From Orthonyx spaldingii (taxonomy: Eukaryota; Chordata; Aves; Passeriformes; Orthonychidae), in contig VZTJ01003853.1 in the NCBI GenBank assembly GCA_013397795.1, forward strand, positions 582,384-646,383: a stretch of 64,000 nt of DNA. The letters are read 5' to 3'. The position numbers were made by a program, and so were the translations under genes. Position 1 is the first letter of the stretch. Each line of letters begins with the position of its first letter. Shown here piece by piece: positions 37,448-50,349 of the stretch. The notes under the pieces were generated by a model, which was not told where the DNA came from, searched no databases, and worked only from the letters and a program-made list of their open reading frames with translations.

Positions 37448-37582
37448 CTTGTCAAAACTGCCTAGGGAGCTCCTGATAGTGAATAGAGTCTCAACACTAC
37501 TTCCTAGCAGCTCAGAAAGACAAGCTGTTTGTCCATAGGTCGCAAACAGCAGGAAAAAACTGAAGAGAAGTATCATGTTCAT
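37448..37582 (-). CDS. Candidate first coding exon of a secreted protein, unknown family
   Basis: On the minus strand an ATG at 37582 opens 45 codons. The first 20 or so form a textbook signal peptide: M-N-M, a hydrophobic core ILLFSFFLLF, then ATYGQTAC as a plausible cleavage region. The rest (SELLGSSVETLFTIRSSLG...) is amphipathic. The frame ends GACAAG immediately before GTAAGT at 37447, a near-perfect splice donor in phase 0. The start context is weak and a second ATG lies two codons later. The open frame runs on into the putative intron for 72 codons, so openness alone is weak evidence. I do not recognise the protein. It could be chance, but signal peptide plus consensus donor in the right order is unusual here. 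Confidence 0.25.
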
Positions 37583-40500
37583 AAGTTTCAGCTTTTGCTT
37601 AAATTCTTTTTCCAGAGCTGATCATCACACAGATAGGTTAAGTGAATCAATCACAGTGAGACAGGTTGCATCTGTTGATGTTTCTTTTTGCTGCTTTGGA
37701 TTAGTGTTACCTGAGTGCTTATTCAGTGGGGTTTTGTGGTTCTGGTTGCAGACTTGGAAGTTATTTAATTAGTGTGAAATAAACAGAAAATAGAAATATT
37801 TCTATAGATATTTTGCCAACAATTCTTTCCAATTTATGCTTAAGTAACTTCTGACAGCCAAAGCCAGATCCTCTATGAATAATCACAGCAAACATGCCTT
37901 TACACACAGTGAAGTAAACTATGATGACTAGTGTTGCTACAGTTTACAATAAAAAATGGCTGGGTTTTGCTGTTTGTGACTAAAACAGTCCCCACACAAA
38001 GCCAGCCTTTGAGATTAGGCTAGGCACAGATACTGACATCTCTTGGGATGCAGAAGAATATTGCACTAACCATAAACACCAAGAAATGCTCAGATTGATT
38101 TACAAATTGTAGATGTCCATGAATATTTATGTAAATGTCAGAAGTATCTGACTTGCAAATCCCTGATGTATCACAAATTCTGGGAGCACTATAAATAGAT
38201 CTATCATTCAATCTGATACTGAATACATCAGGAACAAGCTGACGCAAGCTCAGCATGTAGCATGTCCAAATTAATATCTAGATACTTTGTTAAAACAGAA
38301 AAGTAGTACAAGGGTGACATATTAATGTTTATTTTATGGCACTCTGGAATTTGCCTTTTTCCATTGTGGATCTGAATAGATTTTTTTTGTTAATGGAAAA
38401 CTGACATTTCCTGTTGGAACTAGTAAATCCAATTTATTTCTGTGCCCTAGAAACCTGATACTCTACAGGTCATTTTGTGTTTCACTTGTCTCTATGAAAG
38501 GAATTTGTGACTGTTAATTGAAAACTGTAATATGCTGAAAGGCAATTTAATACTCTAAAGCACCCTTCTTCTTGGAGCAATAAAGGAAAACAAGAGGAAA
38601 AAAAAAGGCTCCTGCCCACCTAAGGGGTCTGGCATAAATAGTAGTCTGGTGCTTTTAGCAGTAGGGGCAGTTACACTTCAGCACATGGGTGGTCCACAAA
38701 AGCTAATCCAGCTCTTGGTCTCTGCCAGCAATCAGCAGCAAATATTCGAAGGAGAACAGTAAGAAACTTGGTGATTACAGTATAATCTTCCTTGAGGGAT
38801 AATCTCCTTAACATCTTCAGTAGTTCACTATGTACGAGCATGCCAGAGCTCTCTTTACTGTGTGTATTAATCAGTCTAGAAAGTCTGAGTATTTTACTTA
38901 TTCACACCAAATGTTGATCATTATATAATAAAAAAAATTGCTGAATTTTTATCTTCTGTAGTATTTTTTGACAGTTAATCCCACAGATGGATTCCTATGC
39001 AATGTTCAAGATTTTCTTCATTCTGGTGTCTCATTTTGCCTTGAAACATTTTAAACAGTATTGTGACCCAAGGATTTGGTTTTTTGTATATTTGTAGGCC
39101 ACTGTTTTTCAGTAGCTTTCTAACTAATCTTTTCACATGGAAAAATTTTGTGTCTATATCATTCACGTTGCCAATCTCTTAACATCTCCTCCTATTACAA
39201 TGCTCTTTCTAATGCAGATTGGCCAGAAGTGAAATGAGAGCTTCTGATGGAGAAAAATGGTCTAGAATTATATTACTATTCTCATGGAAAAAAAAAGAAT
39301 TCCACTATGAAACGTCTATTATTCCCCTCTATCTCATTTCTGATGCAGATTAACAGACTTGCTGATTAACTGGTTTTAAGTGATGAGCAATAACCTGCCA
39401 TTCCATTAATAACTGGTGTCTGTACTAGCCAGGCTAGATATTCTGTGTTCTTAACTGTTGGGTAGTCTTACTTCCATTGCTGTGTATTTTTTCCTCAATC
39501 TATGCTCGTTCTCTCTTCTCAGACAAGTTTACAAGGACATGATATTGCATAAAGGCAGCAAGGATCATTTCAGTAGGTAGAATTTCAATCTCATTGGAAA
39601 TTTTGCATTTTTAAAAGAAAAAGAACACCAACCTTGTGGCAAAGAGTCTGTTTTATATCATTTTCTGTGTGAAAAACATTTTTATTTTAAGATAAGGAAA
39701 TATAAATTATTATTCAGGTTTTGGGGGTTTTTTTAACAGTATCTTTTCTTCAGAATTTCTGACTTATTAGGAGACTAGGAAGTCCTTCAGGAAATATGTC
39801 AGCACGTATGCAGCTGAAGAAATGGGGGGTTTTCGCAGTAGGAGGAGACAGATGTTTCCCATCAACTTACCTATACACTTGATCATTATATACATGTATA
39901 CTATATAAACAGTCTGCACACATACAAACACACGTGTGGGTGTATCCTACACTGAAGTGTACAAACTAACAGAAGTTTTCCAGGAAGAAGCTGAATACAC
40001 AGCACTTACTTTATTGTTTGTCTGTGTGAACTTGGTTTCCCTTTATTTGTTTTGCCTTTGCAACATTTCCAGTCAATACTTGGCTCTTCAGAGGCTTTGG
40101 TACAAATTTCTGTTGAAGTTATAAAAGTAAATGACACAGTTGAACAAACACTGGGATCAGATAAACTCCTGTTAACACTAGCTGAAGTTATTTAGCTAGT
40201 AAAGAAACCTAAAATGGAAAAAAACCCCAAACTATTTAAACAGGATATAATTGATAATTGTCTTCAGGTGGAGGATGGGAGGTCCTTTTTTTTTTTTTTT
40301 TTTGTTATAACAGATGTAGGTGAAGCAAAAGGACAAATATAGCAAATAAATAGATGTATAACTCCAGGTACATGTGCATTACTTTAATAGATCCTGTGAG
40401 TTACCCTGTGAATCCAACTTAATTGTCAACTGCAGAGAAGTGATCACTTCAGATGGAGCAGGATCTGCTGCTCAGACAGCTCTGGTGTAAGGCACAAGCA

Positions 40501-42084
40501 TCATGTGGCACTATGAAACTGATACATTTTTTTACTTTATTTCTTATGTACTAGTACATGTAGATACATTCTTAAATTTACTTGTTTTTTCTGAGTATGT
40601 GAAATGTACTTAAACTTCTAGGTAATCACCCAGTTGCATCATTTTTCTTTGCTTCTTGCTCTTCCTCATGACATAAAAGGAGAATGTAAATATAGTCATG
40701 CACACATTAAACTCAAAACTCAGAGAAGCCGGTTATTTTAAGCAACAGAGTTCATCTGGTTTACATCATGTGCTGGACGCCAAGTCAAGTGTTTCAACAT
40801 TGTTTGCACTCCATTGAATCAGGGACTGAACAATCAGAAAATTGATAATTTGGAAACTGGAGTATGTCTCTAAAACAGTCAAAGTAAAATCCGCCAAGCT
40901 TCTCCTGGTGGCAAAGGAGAAACTTAAGTTTCTTTTAAGTATCACATAAGAAAAACACCCCAATGAATTTGTCATGTAATATCTAGAACTGATAGGTTCC
41001 TGAAGAGAAGTGCCATCGGCACCTAAGAATCAGAAAGAAATTTATAATACTCTGACAGGTGTGGTTAATCATGTGAACCTTCTGAAACAAAATGTTCATT
41101 TTTGAAGAAATGTTTCCATTTCAAATAGAGGTGGGGTGGAAAAAAAACCAAAAAAAGTGAGAAAAAAAAAAGGGAAATGTAATTCCTTAACTTCAGTCCT
41201 ACAGTTCAGATGATTCCCTTAATGAGGTAGTCATGCAGTCTTAATGAGCATGTTAGTGGCAAATGCTGTTTGTTCCATGTCTCCTCTTGACCCCAGTCTT
41301 TGTTTAAGCACTCTCCCATATGACACAATAAAGTAAATTGGAGGCTTACCTCATTTTGGCATAAAAATACATGTAGCTCTGTTTTATGATGAACTCTGCT
41401 TGAGATCATAAGAAACAAAAGGAATTCTAGACAGAGTGGTTTTACAATACAAATACAAGCACACATTAATGCAAAATGGTGCTTATTTTATACAGACAAG
41501 AATAAAATTATTTAAACCAGGTAGTGTATTAATTTATAGGTGGGGCCAATAGCAAAATGTAGTGTTATGTCATTAAAAATGTGTTTCTGGATACTGACAA
41601 AATTTCATCCTCACATACAGAGAAACAGATGTGTCTGTGATCCACAAAAGATTTAAGTTTTGCTGTCACAGTTCTTCATACTTGGTTACCTCTATTAGAC
41701 TATGAGTAAGACAAAAAAGTTTTATTTATACTGTACATAATTTTCAGTCCAGACTACTAAATGCACCATATATTAAGCTACAAATCTATGCAATATTTAA
41801 ATAGAAATATGTAGTAATCCAGGTGTCTGTTAAACATGTAATCATACAATAATATGATTGTCTTATAAATGCTGATTGTCAAAAATTATATGTTTTTGAA
41901 AAATCTGATGTAAATCCTCTTTTTTATGTAGCTTGTTGCCATCAAAAAGTGCTAGCTGCTCTGATTGTAGTGAATATTATGTGAGGGCCCTGGTTTTTTC
42001 ATTGTTGAATCTGCAGAGTGAATAAAACTACCCAGAATTTTTTTCAGCTGGTGAACTGTGACTAGCTGTCCTGACATGGCAAGA
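37583..42084. other. Unique AT-rich noncoding sequence
   Basis: No gene or repeat family recognised. It contains a T18 tract at 40286-40303 and a short mixed CA/TG and TATA-rich patch near 39885-39950. Confidence 0.5.
40286..40303. repeat. Poly-T tract (T18)
   Basis: Uninterrupted homopolymer, no associated retrocopy recognised. Confidence 0.9.
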
Positions 42085-42410
42085 AGGCTGTGACCAATTG
42101 GTGGTTGGGCTCTTCTTCCAGGCAACCACCAAACAGGATGAGAGGACACAGTCTTATACTGTGCCAGAGGAATTTTAGGCTAAACATTAGAAAAAATTCT
42201 TTAGAGAAAGAGTGGTTGAGAGACATTTGAATGGGTTGCCCAGGGAAGTGGTGGAGTTACCATCCCTGTAGGTGTTTAAAAAAAGAGTGGATGTGGTGCC
42301 ATGTGCCATGATTTAGTTGACAAGGTGGTTTTAGGTCATAGGTTGGATTTGATGGCAAACTTGACCTTGACAAGATCTTTTCCAACCCAGTTCATTCTGT
42401 GATTCTGTGA
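42085..42410 (+). mobile_element. 5'-truncated CR1-type LINE 3' end
   Basis: The 'gtggttgggctcttcttccaggcaacca' and 'gaggacacagtcttatactgtgccagagg' blocks are followed by 'tgggttgcccagggaagtggtgg', 'accatccctgtaggtgtttaa', 'gccatgatttagttgacaaggtgg' and 'gatcttttccaacccagttc', ending in ATTCTGTGATTCTGTGA at 42393-42409. This is the standard avian CR1 3' untranslated region with its octamer-like terminal repeats. The 5' boundary is approximate; no ORF2 coding text remains. Confidence 0.85.
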
Positions 42411-45400
42411 CAAGGCCATGTCAATAATGCTAACCTCTCCTGTTCCCTGGAACAGAATATGAGGGGCCAAAATACTCTTCTGGAAAGGTTCTTGCTCCAG
42501 AGCTCAGGTGGTCCACAGTAGCATTCAAACCAGAAAGAGTTTACAGCCTTTCTACCCCATTGAAATAGATTGATCACAGTTTTTTACAGGACTAAATCAT
42601 TTTCTGCTTGATCATATTACAGTATGGTCAACTTCAACTGTTTTTAGTTATATCTTGGAGAATCACAAGAGTTTGATTTAAAAGCCTTTCTTTTATCCTT
42701 TGTCCTCAAGCAACTGAATCTAAAAGAGTTTCTCAAAACCAGAAAATCCAGGAACTTAATCTTAAAATGCAGTTGAGATTTGCACCTAAAACCCAGACTC
42801 TAGAAATTTTAAGGAAAATACTTAGTATGTGAGAATGGAAATATCATTTCAGAGGTTAGCAAGGGAGGATAGTGTGACTTTGACATCCACATCCTGAAAA
42901 ATGTATTTATCTAAAATTCTAGTTTTCACTGCACAGAGCGTTATGTGTGACCCAGAAAGGTCATCGTGATGCTCTGCTTTTTCTTCTGGGGTTCAAAGTA
43001 AAGCGTTGTTAGGCAGCAGCATACCAGATTCACCCAGGCTAATGTTGCCATGCAAAACTCAACGGCTTCTTCCTTCCTGACATTCTTTCAAGATATAGAT
43101 TTGCCAGCTATCTAATGCAACTGTTTTAGGAAGTAGGGAAAGGAACAGACAGTCCTGGAAGAGCTGTACTTGCTTTTTCCAGTAAGAGAAAGATTTGCTG
43201 AATTTGTACTCTCATCACCCTTTCAAAGAAACAGCTGGTCTTTGACCAAGAAGATATTTTATCATTTGGCCCATTTATTTCGAATTAATATGTTGTTCTG
43301 ATCATAGTTTACAGTAGCTAATGTAAGTTTAATGAAGAAGGATAAAAAACAGTCATAAGATGAAGTGAAAATTATTTATTGGCATGTAGAACTGTCTAAT
43401 TGGTCTGCAGTTCACCAGCTTCTTAACTTCGATAAAGAGAAATAGATTAATTAGCAATTTATTGTAAATATTTTCTAACATGGTTCTAAATGGTTTAGAT
43501 AGCATTTCCTTTTGGTGCAATACATTTATTTGATCCTGGAACATTTAATTCACCGTTAAATGTCATACACTCTGTTACCATAAAAGGATAAAACTGCTTC
43601 CAAGTACATATTGTTTCAGTGAGACATGAGCTCATTCATGCCAGCTCTTTAGGCTTACAAAGTCACTTCAAAATAGCCTCTTTAGGAGTTATGGTAATAA
43701 TGTAAAACAATGTAAAACTCTTTGTGGTAACAATATAAAGTGTTCTTGGGCATCTGCCTTTGAAGTCCTGCAGTGCTTGTCCTAACTTCGGGTAGCAGCA
43801 TCATTTTTGCATTTATAATGGCGACTCTAAGAAAGTAAAGTATATGTTAGAAAGACATTGTGGTTCTACATCTTTAAGGAAAGGGATTTTTTTTTTTTTC
43901 TTCAATAGTTTCTGCATCTGTATTTAATATTTTTATATATAACCTAAATATTCATTTTTCATTATAGTTGTTATCGATTCCTATTCATTGATTGAAGTCA
44001 TTACAGAATTTCTGCCATGTTTTGGGAATTTACTTCTGACTAACATATTGCTTGCTTTAGTTACCTTCTTTCTTTTTCTTGTGTCACTAAGAATATGTAC
44101 TAACACAATGATTTCATTTACCATTGTTAGATTAACACTTGGTTGATGTGATATCTATGAAAAAAAAAATCTTTTCATACATCACAGGAAGGTAGAGAAA
44201 CTGTTGTCTTTATTTTCTATGTTTCTAATAATCTAGAGATTTTCTTAGGCTTTGTCAGCACATCTTTAAAATTTGAAACAATCATATTATTTTGCATCTA
44301 CAAATGTCAGGCTTTACAGTATCATTGTAAGACCTGTGGCCTCAGAGTTGCAATTTAAGGAATGGTTGCTGACAGAAAATTCAGAGGAGTCACAGCATTA
44401 ACTTTTATAGATATGATATACAGATTTTCTTTGGCAACATGATAGGAGCAAACTATAGAGCAAAGAGTGGAAACAAGAAAAGAACTGTTAAGGGGAGAAT
44501 AGTAAACAATGAAAGAGATGCACGACAGTCACATCAGACCTCTGCCTATTCTCTCAGTAGCAAAAACTACATCACACTGCTGCAGCTCAACTTTTTCATT
44601 TCTCTTTTCTGAAGGGCTGAAATTGTTTTCCAGCTGCCTAGAGCCTTTTGATTTAGAATGCCTGTCTTTAGCAAAACAATATTTGGATCTCCTTAGAAAC
44701 AGGTGCTCCTGGAGGTAGGAATCTGCCCTGCTAAGTTACCTTCATGGTTACACCTTACTCAGTTCAAGAGAAGAAGATATGCATTCCCCTTTCATTAATA
44801 TAAATTAACTGATTATAAGTATTTATCTCATAACCAACTAGTAATATGTGTAATGGCCAGGTACAGGTCAGAGCCATCCCAGGTTGCCAGTAACCACTAG
44901 AACTTGGATGCAGATGTAGATTAGTCATATAAAATCTTCATTACAGTTTTCAAGGCAAAATTTTATGGCAAATCCCTAGCAAAGACAAAAATGGCAGGCC
45001 AGTGGTGCTAGCATACAGAAATTTCCTCTTTCCAGCCTCAAACCATATTCATAAAGTGTTACATAGTTTTTTATCCTTTCTGTTTCTCTCACAGCCACTC
45101 TAATTGCAGAGGAATTTATTTAATTTATTTTTGAAACCTAATCTGCCATGGTGAATTTATTGTCATTATAAAAAATTTTGTTTGTGATTCTTGTTGGCAA
45201 ATATCCAGAATTTGCAAGGTGTCTGTTGATGCCTCTGTCAATTAAATTTAACCAAAAAGTATGGCAAAAACTTAGAACTTTTAAATTAAGGAAATGCCAT
45301 TTAAGCAATGCTGCTGGAAATTTAATTTACAAACTTACTTGCTGTACTATCCAGCAAGCACTGAATTTCCCAGAATATCAACTCACAGGACCAAAACAAC

Positions 45401-48400
45401 ATTCCTGCTCCACATGTGTCCGTAGGTCTGCACACTTTAGAGTAATAGATAGTAAACCAGTACTGCTTGAACTAGTCCCTTTTTGAACTGCTGTAAAGCA
45501 GATTAGTCAATGCTGTAAAATTTAGTTTGTGTAAAACATCACCTTGAAATCTTGTATTTAATCCTCAGTCATTTTGAAATGGTACAAAGAATTAGTGTTT
45601 GCTGATAAGGAAGTCAAGCATTTTTGTTATTCTTTTCTATTTTTAGTTCAAAACAAAACTTGCATTTTTTTTTCCTGTCCAAAACCCCTAAATATTTTGC
45701 AGGACTAGTTAAACTAGACAGTACAATGCAGCTGTAAGATATCAATCAATGTTGAATGTTCCTGGTGTTATTCAACAGAAGTCACATGCACTATGGAAAC
45801 AAACATACATTTTACCTGTAATTTGATATGCACTCAAATTCATGAAGAGGTTTCTGTAGCACTCTGTGGTTAGGGTCCACTGGTGTGTTAGACAAAAGTA
45901 CAGAAAAAATAATTTCAGGATTGGCTCTCTGACATCTATTTCATTTGGTTCAACTTTGAAATTTGCATGTTTTGAGGGATTTTTTTAATATATAAAGTAG
46001 TAAAAAAATATGAAATAATGGTCAGGGAAAGTATTCTGAGTTAGTTCAGCTTCTTGCTGCTTATACTAGTATATTTACAGGGAAAAATGTTTTCCAAGAA
46101 CCATGGAAAAAGAAGTTAACTGAACTGAACCTATCTTGTTGAGATGGTTGTCAGGAAAGTGACATAGCAGGATAAATAATCCAGGTTGATTAAAACCAAG
46201 GAAATACATGGACTGCAGGAAGTTTAGGTAATCATTTAGCACAAAATTCAAATGGGTAATACTGGGCTATAGATCAGTATAACTGCATTTCTAACTTTTA
46301 TATGTTGAGAGAGAGAAGTGACAGTGGAACACGTGAAAAAAGATACACTCTTAAGATGTAAAGAGGGTCTCCAGTTGTTCATTTAAATACAAACGTGGTT
46401 AATAAAGCTGCAAATGTATTGGTTCATTCTTCATTATTTATTTTATATTTTGTTCTTGATAGTTATGTTTTTGTAATAAACACCCTAAGGCCATGTTTGT
46501 TTGGTGAGGCTTCTCTCTTACTCTTTCTGCAAATTGACTTTAAAAAAAAAAGTATCATGATATATTATTGCTGTGCTTTTTTTCTCTAATGGTGTAAATA
46601 ACCCATCAGTTTACTGAGTGGTTAAAGTTAGTGCTTGCTGAAGCTACAATGCAAATTGAGGCAGGACAGTGTTATTAACAATCATCAACTTCAATTTATA
46701 AATCAATTGTAACAGAGTAAAAATCAGTGTGTGTACCTAAAATCTGTCATGTAAACTAAACATATTGAGCAGTAAAATATCACTTGGTGTACTTAATAGC
46801 CATGTTTACTGTGGCAAGGCTTAGTTGTTCAGGAATAATGGCTCATCAGATGAGCCTGAAAGAGATCCCAGACTGATTTCAGACATAAGACAACAAACCA
46901 CAGGGGCAGAAGTGAGATCTGAAGTCTAAACTGAGGAAAAGCAAGTCAAGTATTATTGGAAACTGTTATTTTAATGTTACTTATTGTGTAGCAGTGATAG
47001 TATTAGTAGTACTTTTTTACAATATGTGTCATGTTTTCCACTTCAGGGAAAATATATACTTTTTGACTGATATACCTACAAATAGAAGAGCAACAGGTTC
47101 TGTTACTCCATTATAGCTGCTCCACCTTATCAAAAGGGCTTCTGTTAAGAGAGCTGAAGTGGACTAACTTCACATGTGGTGCTGTCATGCATATTCAGAT
47201 TGAAACCACAGATTCATGCCTACACCGCAAACTGGAATTACTGAAATTCTATCAGTTCTGTATATCTGTGGATAAATCTCTGCAGGAGAGAAAGATTCAA
47301 GCTATTAATTTCATTTTAAGTGCTACATACTGCAAGAGACAAAAGATCAAATAAGCTACATGTTCAAACTAAAACTAGACAAAACCCAGGATACATAAAG
47401 GGTGAAAGGATGACTGTATTGTAGGAGAGTACCAAAGAGTGTTTAGAAAAGTGATTTAACTATTCTGATGTTCAATGGCTTTTCTTCATTAAGATTTTGT
47501 TTGTTGATAAGAGTTGAAGAGAACTTTTTTTCAGGGAAATAACTCATGTTATTCTTAAGCTCCAAGGCATTTTTTTTTATTGTGTTCTCTAATACTCTAT
47601 TAATCCCTTAGCCACCCTAGTATACTGAGTAGAAGGAGGCATATTTGAAATGGTGTTCTCTAAAAACAAAGCAAAGCCAAGCCAGAATGATCTGACAGAG
47701 CTTAAAGGCAAAAATCTTAGACCCACAAAACGAGCTTTAAGTTTTTTCATGTATTAAGAATGCAGCGCATCTCCAAAGCTACCTCAATGAATAATTTTTT
47801 TTTTTTTAAATCAAAATCCATGGATTCTTATTACTCTAATATACTTTGTCCTATTCACTGGACATCAGCATAGAAACCATGTGAGTCAAAATAGACAAGT
47901 CCTTCAACCTAGAATCATCTTTCTGAAGCAACGGAAGTCAGAAACAAGAGGAGCTTTGTTGTATCTCATCCCTCAATATGACATGCAAAGGATGAGACCA
48001 GGAATTGAAAGTTGTCATTTTGTTGGCTACTGAAATTAATAGAATCAGAGTCATTGTTATTTTCAGTCTTATATTTTCCTTACCTTCCCACTGGTCAACT
48101 TCTGTTCTGTAGATGCTGTTTCTCTCTTTTTGCTTTTCTCAGATCTGTTATTTGTTCCCTTTTCAGCATTTCTTTCTTCTTCTTGAGTGCTCATCTGTTT
48201 TGTTTTGTTTTCCTGTAGGTTTCTTTTATTCTAACACTGTCAAATCACTGTTTGAGAGACATTTTTTCTGAAAATCTGACATCTCTAGAAATGTCTTTCA
48301 TTGATTAAGAACTTAGAACATTAACATATTTGAACTGACTTACTTTTGGCACTACAGGTTTAATTGTCAGTATCTATGTTTTTGAAAACTTGTATTCAGA

Positions 48401-50349
48401 TCTTAGAAGGACAGAGCTTACCCTGTTTTATTTTGAAAACAAAACCAATCTTCTCCAACATCCTTATTATTTTGGAAGTTAAGAACTGATATTTAGTACA
48501 AATACCTGCTGGGCTACATTTCAGAAATTTGTGGTTATCCCTATCAAGGTTGTGAATGAGTAGATCTGAAGGCACATTGCATCCCTGGGAGCTCAGCCTT
48601 TTCCCTGAGACCTCTGAGCCTCCAGTGATGTACAGCCTGGCATATGTCTGTGTCAGGCAAATCTGCCACATATGTTATTGCTTCATTTGCTGGGACTGGG
48701 CATGCAGAGGATCTGTATTAAAAAAATCCATGCATATCCTCAGACAAGAGGACATGGATCTTTAATGAACTGCAAAGCTGAGAAATGCAATAATAATTCT
48801 AAGTAGTCGTGGCTTTCAAATGGGTTTTTCTCACTTACTTGAGTTTAAAAAATGGTTTTCTGTTGCTCTAAGTAGTAAACAATTTATTAATTATTAGGAA
48901 AGTTTCTGAGTCTTTATTTTCCTTAGATGTTTTTCTGAGAAAGAATATCGCCAGAATCAGTGGTTGCTATAAGTGGTTCTGTGTAAGTTTTTTCAGAATA
49001 AAGATTTCTGTGCAGAGCATTCTCTAAAATTAAGACTTTTTGAACCATTTAGCCAAGGGTCATAAAGAAAGTAAGCAACAGAGTGCTTGAGGGGAAAGCT
49101 GTTATGCTAGAAGGAAAAACACATTACAGATGTAACCCAGGAGGACTTCCAATGCACTGTTTGGAGGACTTTATTTGGAGAAAAGAGATGGGGATAAAAC
49201 TAAGCTCCAAGTATGCATAAAATTATTAAATTTATCAACATTTTTATGTACAGTTTAAAATAAACATTGACGCTTTTAGTAGTTTTCCCCCTGCTGTCAG
49301 TGCAGTATGTATTAGATTGAGTACTTATTAGGCAAAGCAGCTTAGTAGTTCATCCTTTTCTTTGCAAAAATGGCATCCTAGCAGAAAGGTTTTAGATGCC
49401 AAGATTTCTTTTTCAGTTGTAAAAGGCAAACGTGAATCATTTATTTGTGTTCTTGTCCAAAGTAACAGAACACAATGGATAGAAGCAAAAGGGAAAAAAA
49501 ATCTCCGCCAGTTTCTCTCTTCTTAAATGTCACTTTATTTGGCTATTGATCAGCTGGATTGGCTTTGCAAGACTGACTTTATTTACATATACAAAAATTG
49601 CTTAAACAGCAAAAATAAATTCCAGCATTTTATAACTTCATATTCTAGAGACAGTAATGTGCATCTTGCTGTGGTTTGTAAAACTGCCAGTGTATATTGA
49701 ATGCTAGTTCAAATTAGGTTGTAGTTATGAAATATGTGCCTATGAGCATGTAAATTTAAAAGAATATATTATTACAGCCAACATTTAATGTCAGTAGTTG
49801 GCTTTAGCAATGTTTGCAATATAAAATGCAAAATAGTTTTCTGAATTTGTAATATAGTAAATTATTATAAAAGAAAAAAATCACTGTTGTAAGATTTTTA
49901 GGTTAAATTTTTCTGAAATTTTCTATAAAATAATCAATTGTCTTCATGTAAACTTTCACATGTTCTTAGGGGTATTTTTTGCAGTACTTTCATAGGTAAT
50001 CTCACGTGAGAATTAAAAAAAATTCAGCATTATCTTTTCAACCCAGTCTATTTCATTTTTTAATCCTCTGTTAGACGTAATAGAAACCAAACAAACCACC
50101 CTTCAAAGTTACATGTAAAATGCTGACAGTAGTTTAAAAGGGCTGATTCTAGTTTTTGTAGATTTTGTGTAAACACGCTGATATGCAGCCCATATGGTCT
50201 CAACCAATAGTGAATACATTCTTTTAGACATGCTGCCTAAATTAAGTTGTTTCAAAAAACAACTGCTGCAGTTTAGATTTATCTTCTCTGTATTCGTGGA
50301 ATAGATCCTCATGGAAACAATATTGATACAAGACAAGGGAGTGAACTAA
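42411..50349. other. Unique AT-rich noncoding sequence
   Basis: About 8 kb without a recognised gene or interspersed repeat. Short homopolymer tracts occur near 43889, 46540 and 47796. The 45178-45486 plus-strand frame (102 codons) has no recognised family or splice context. Confidence 0.5.

Noticed and set aside
45178..45486. 102-codon plus-strand open frame
   Set aside because: No start context, splice signal or family resemblance; length expected by chance in 64 kb.
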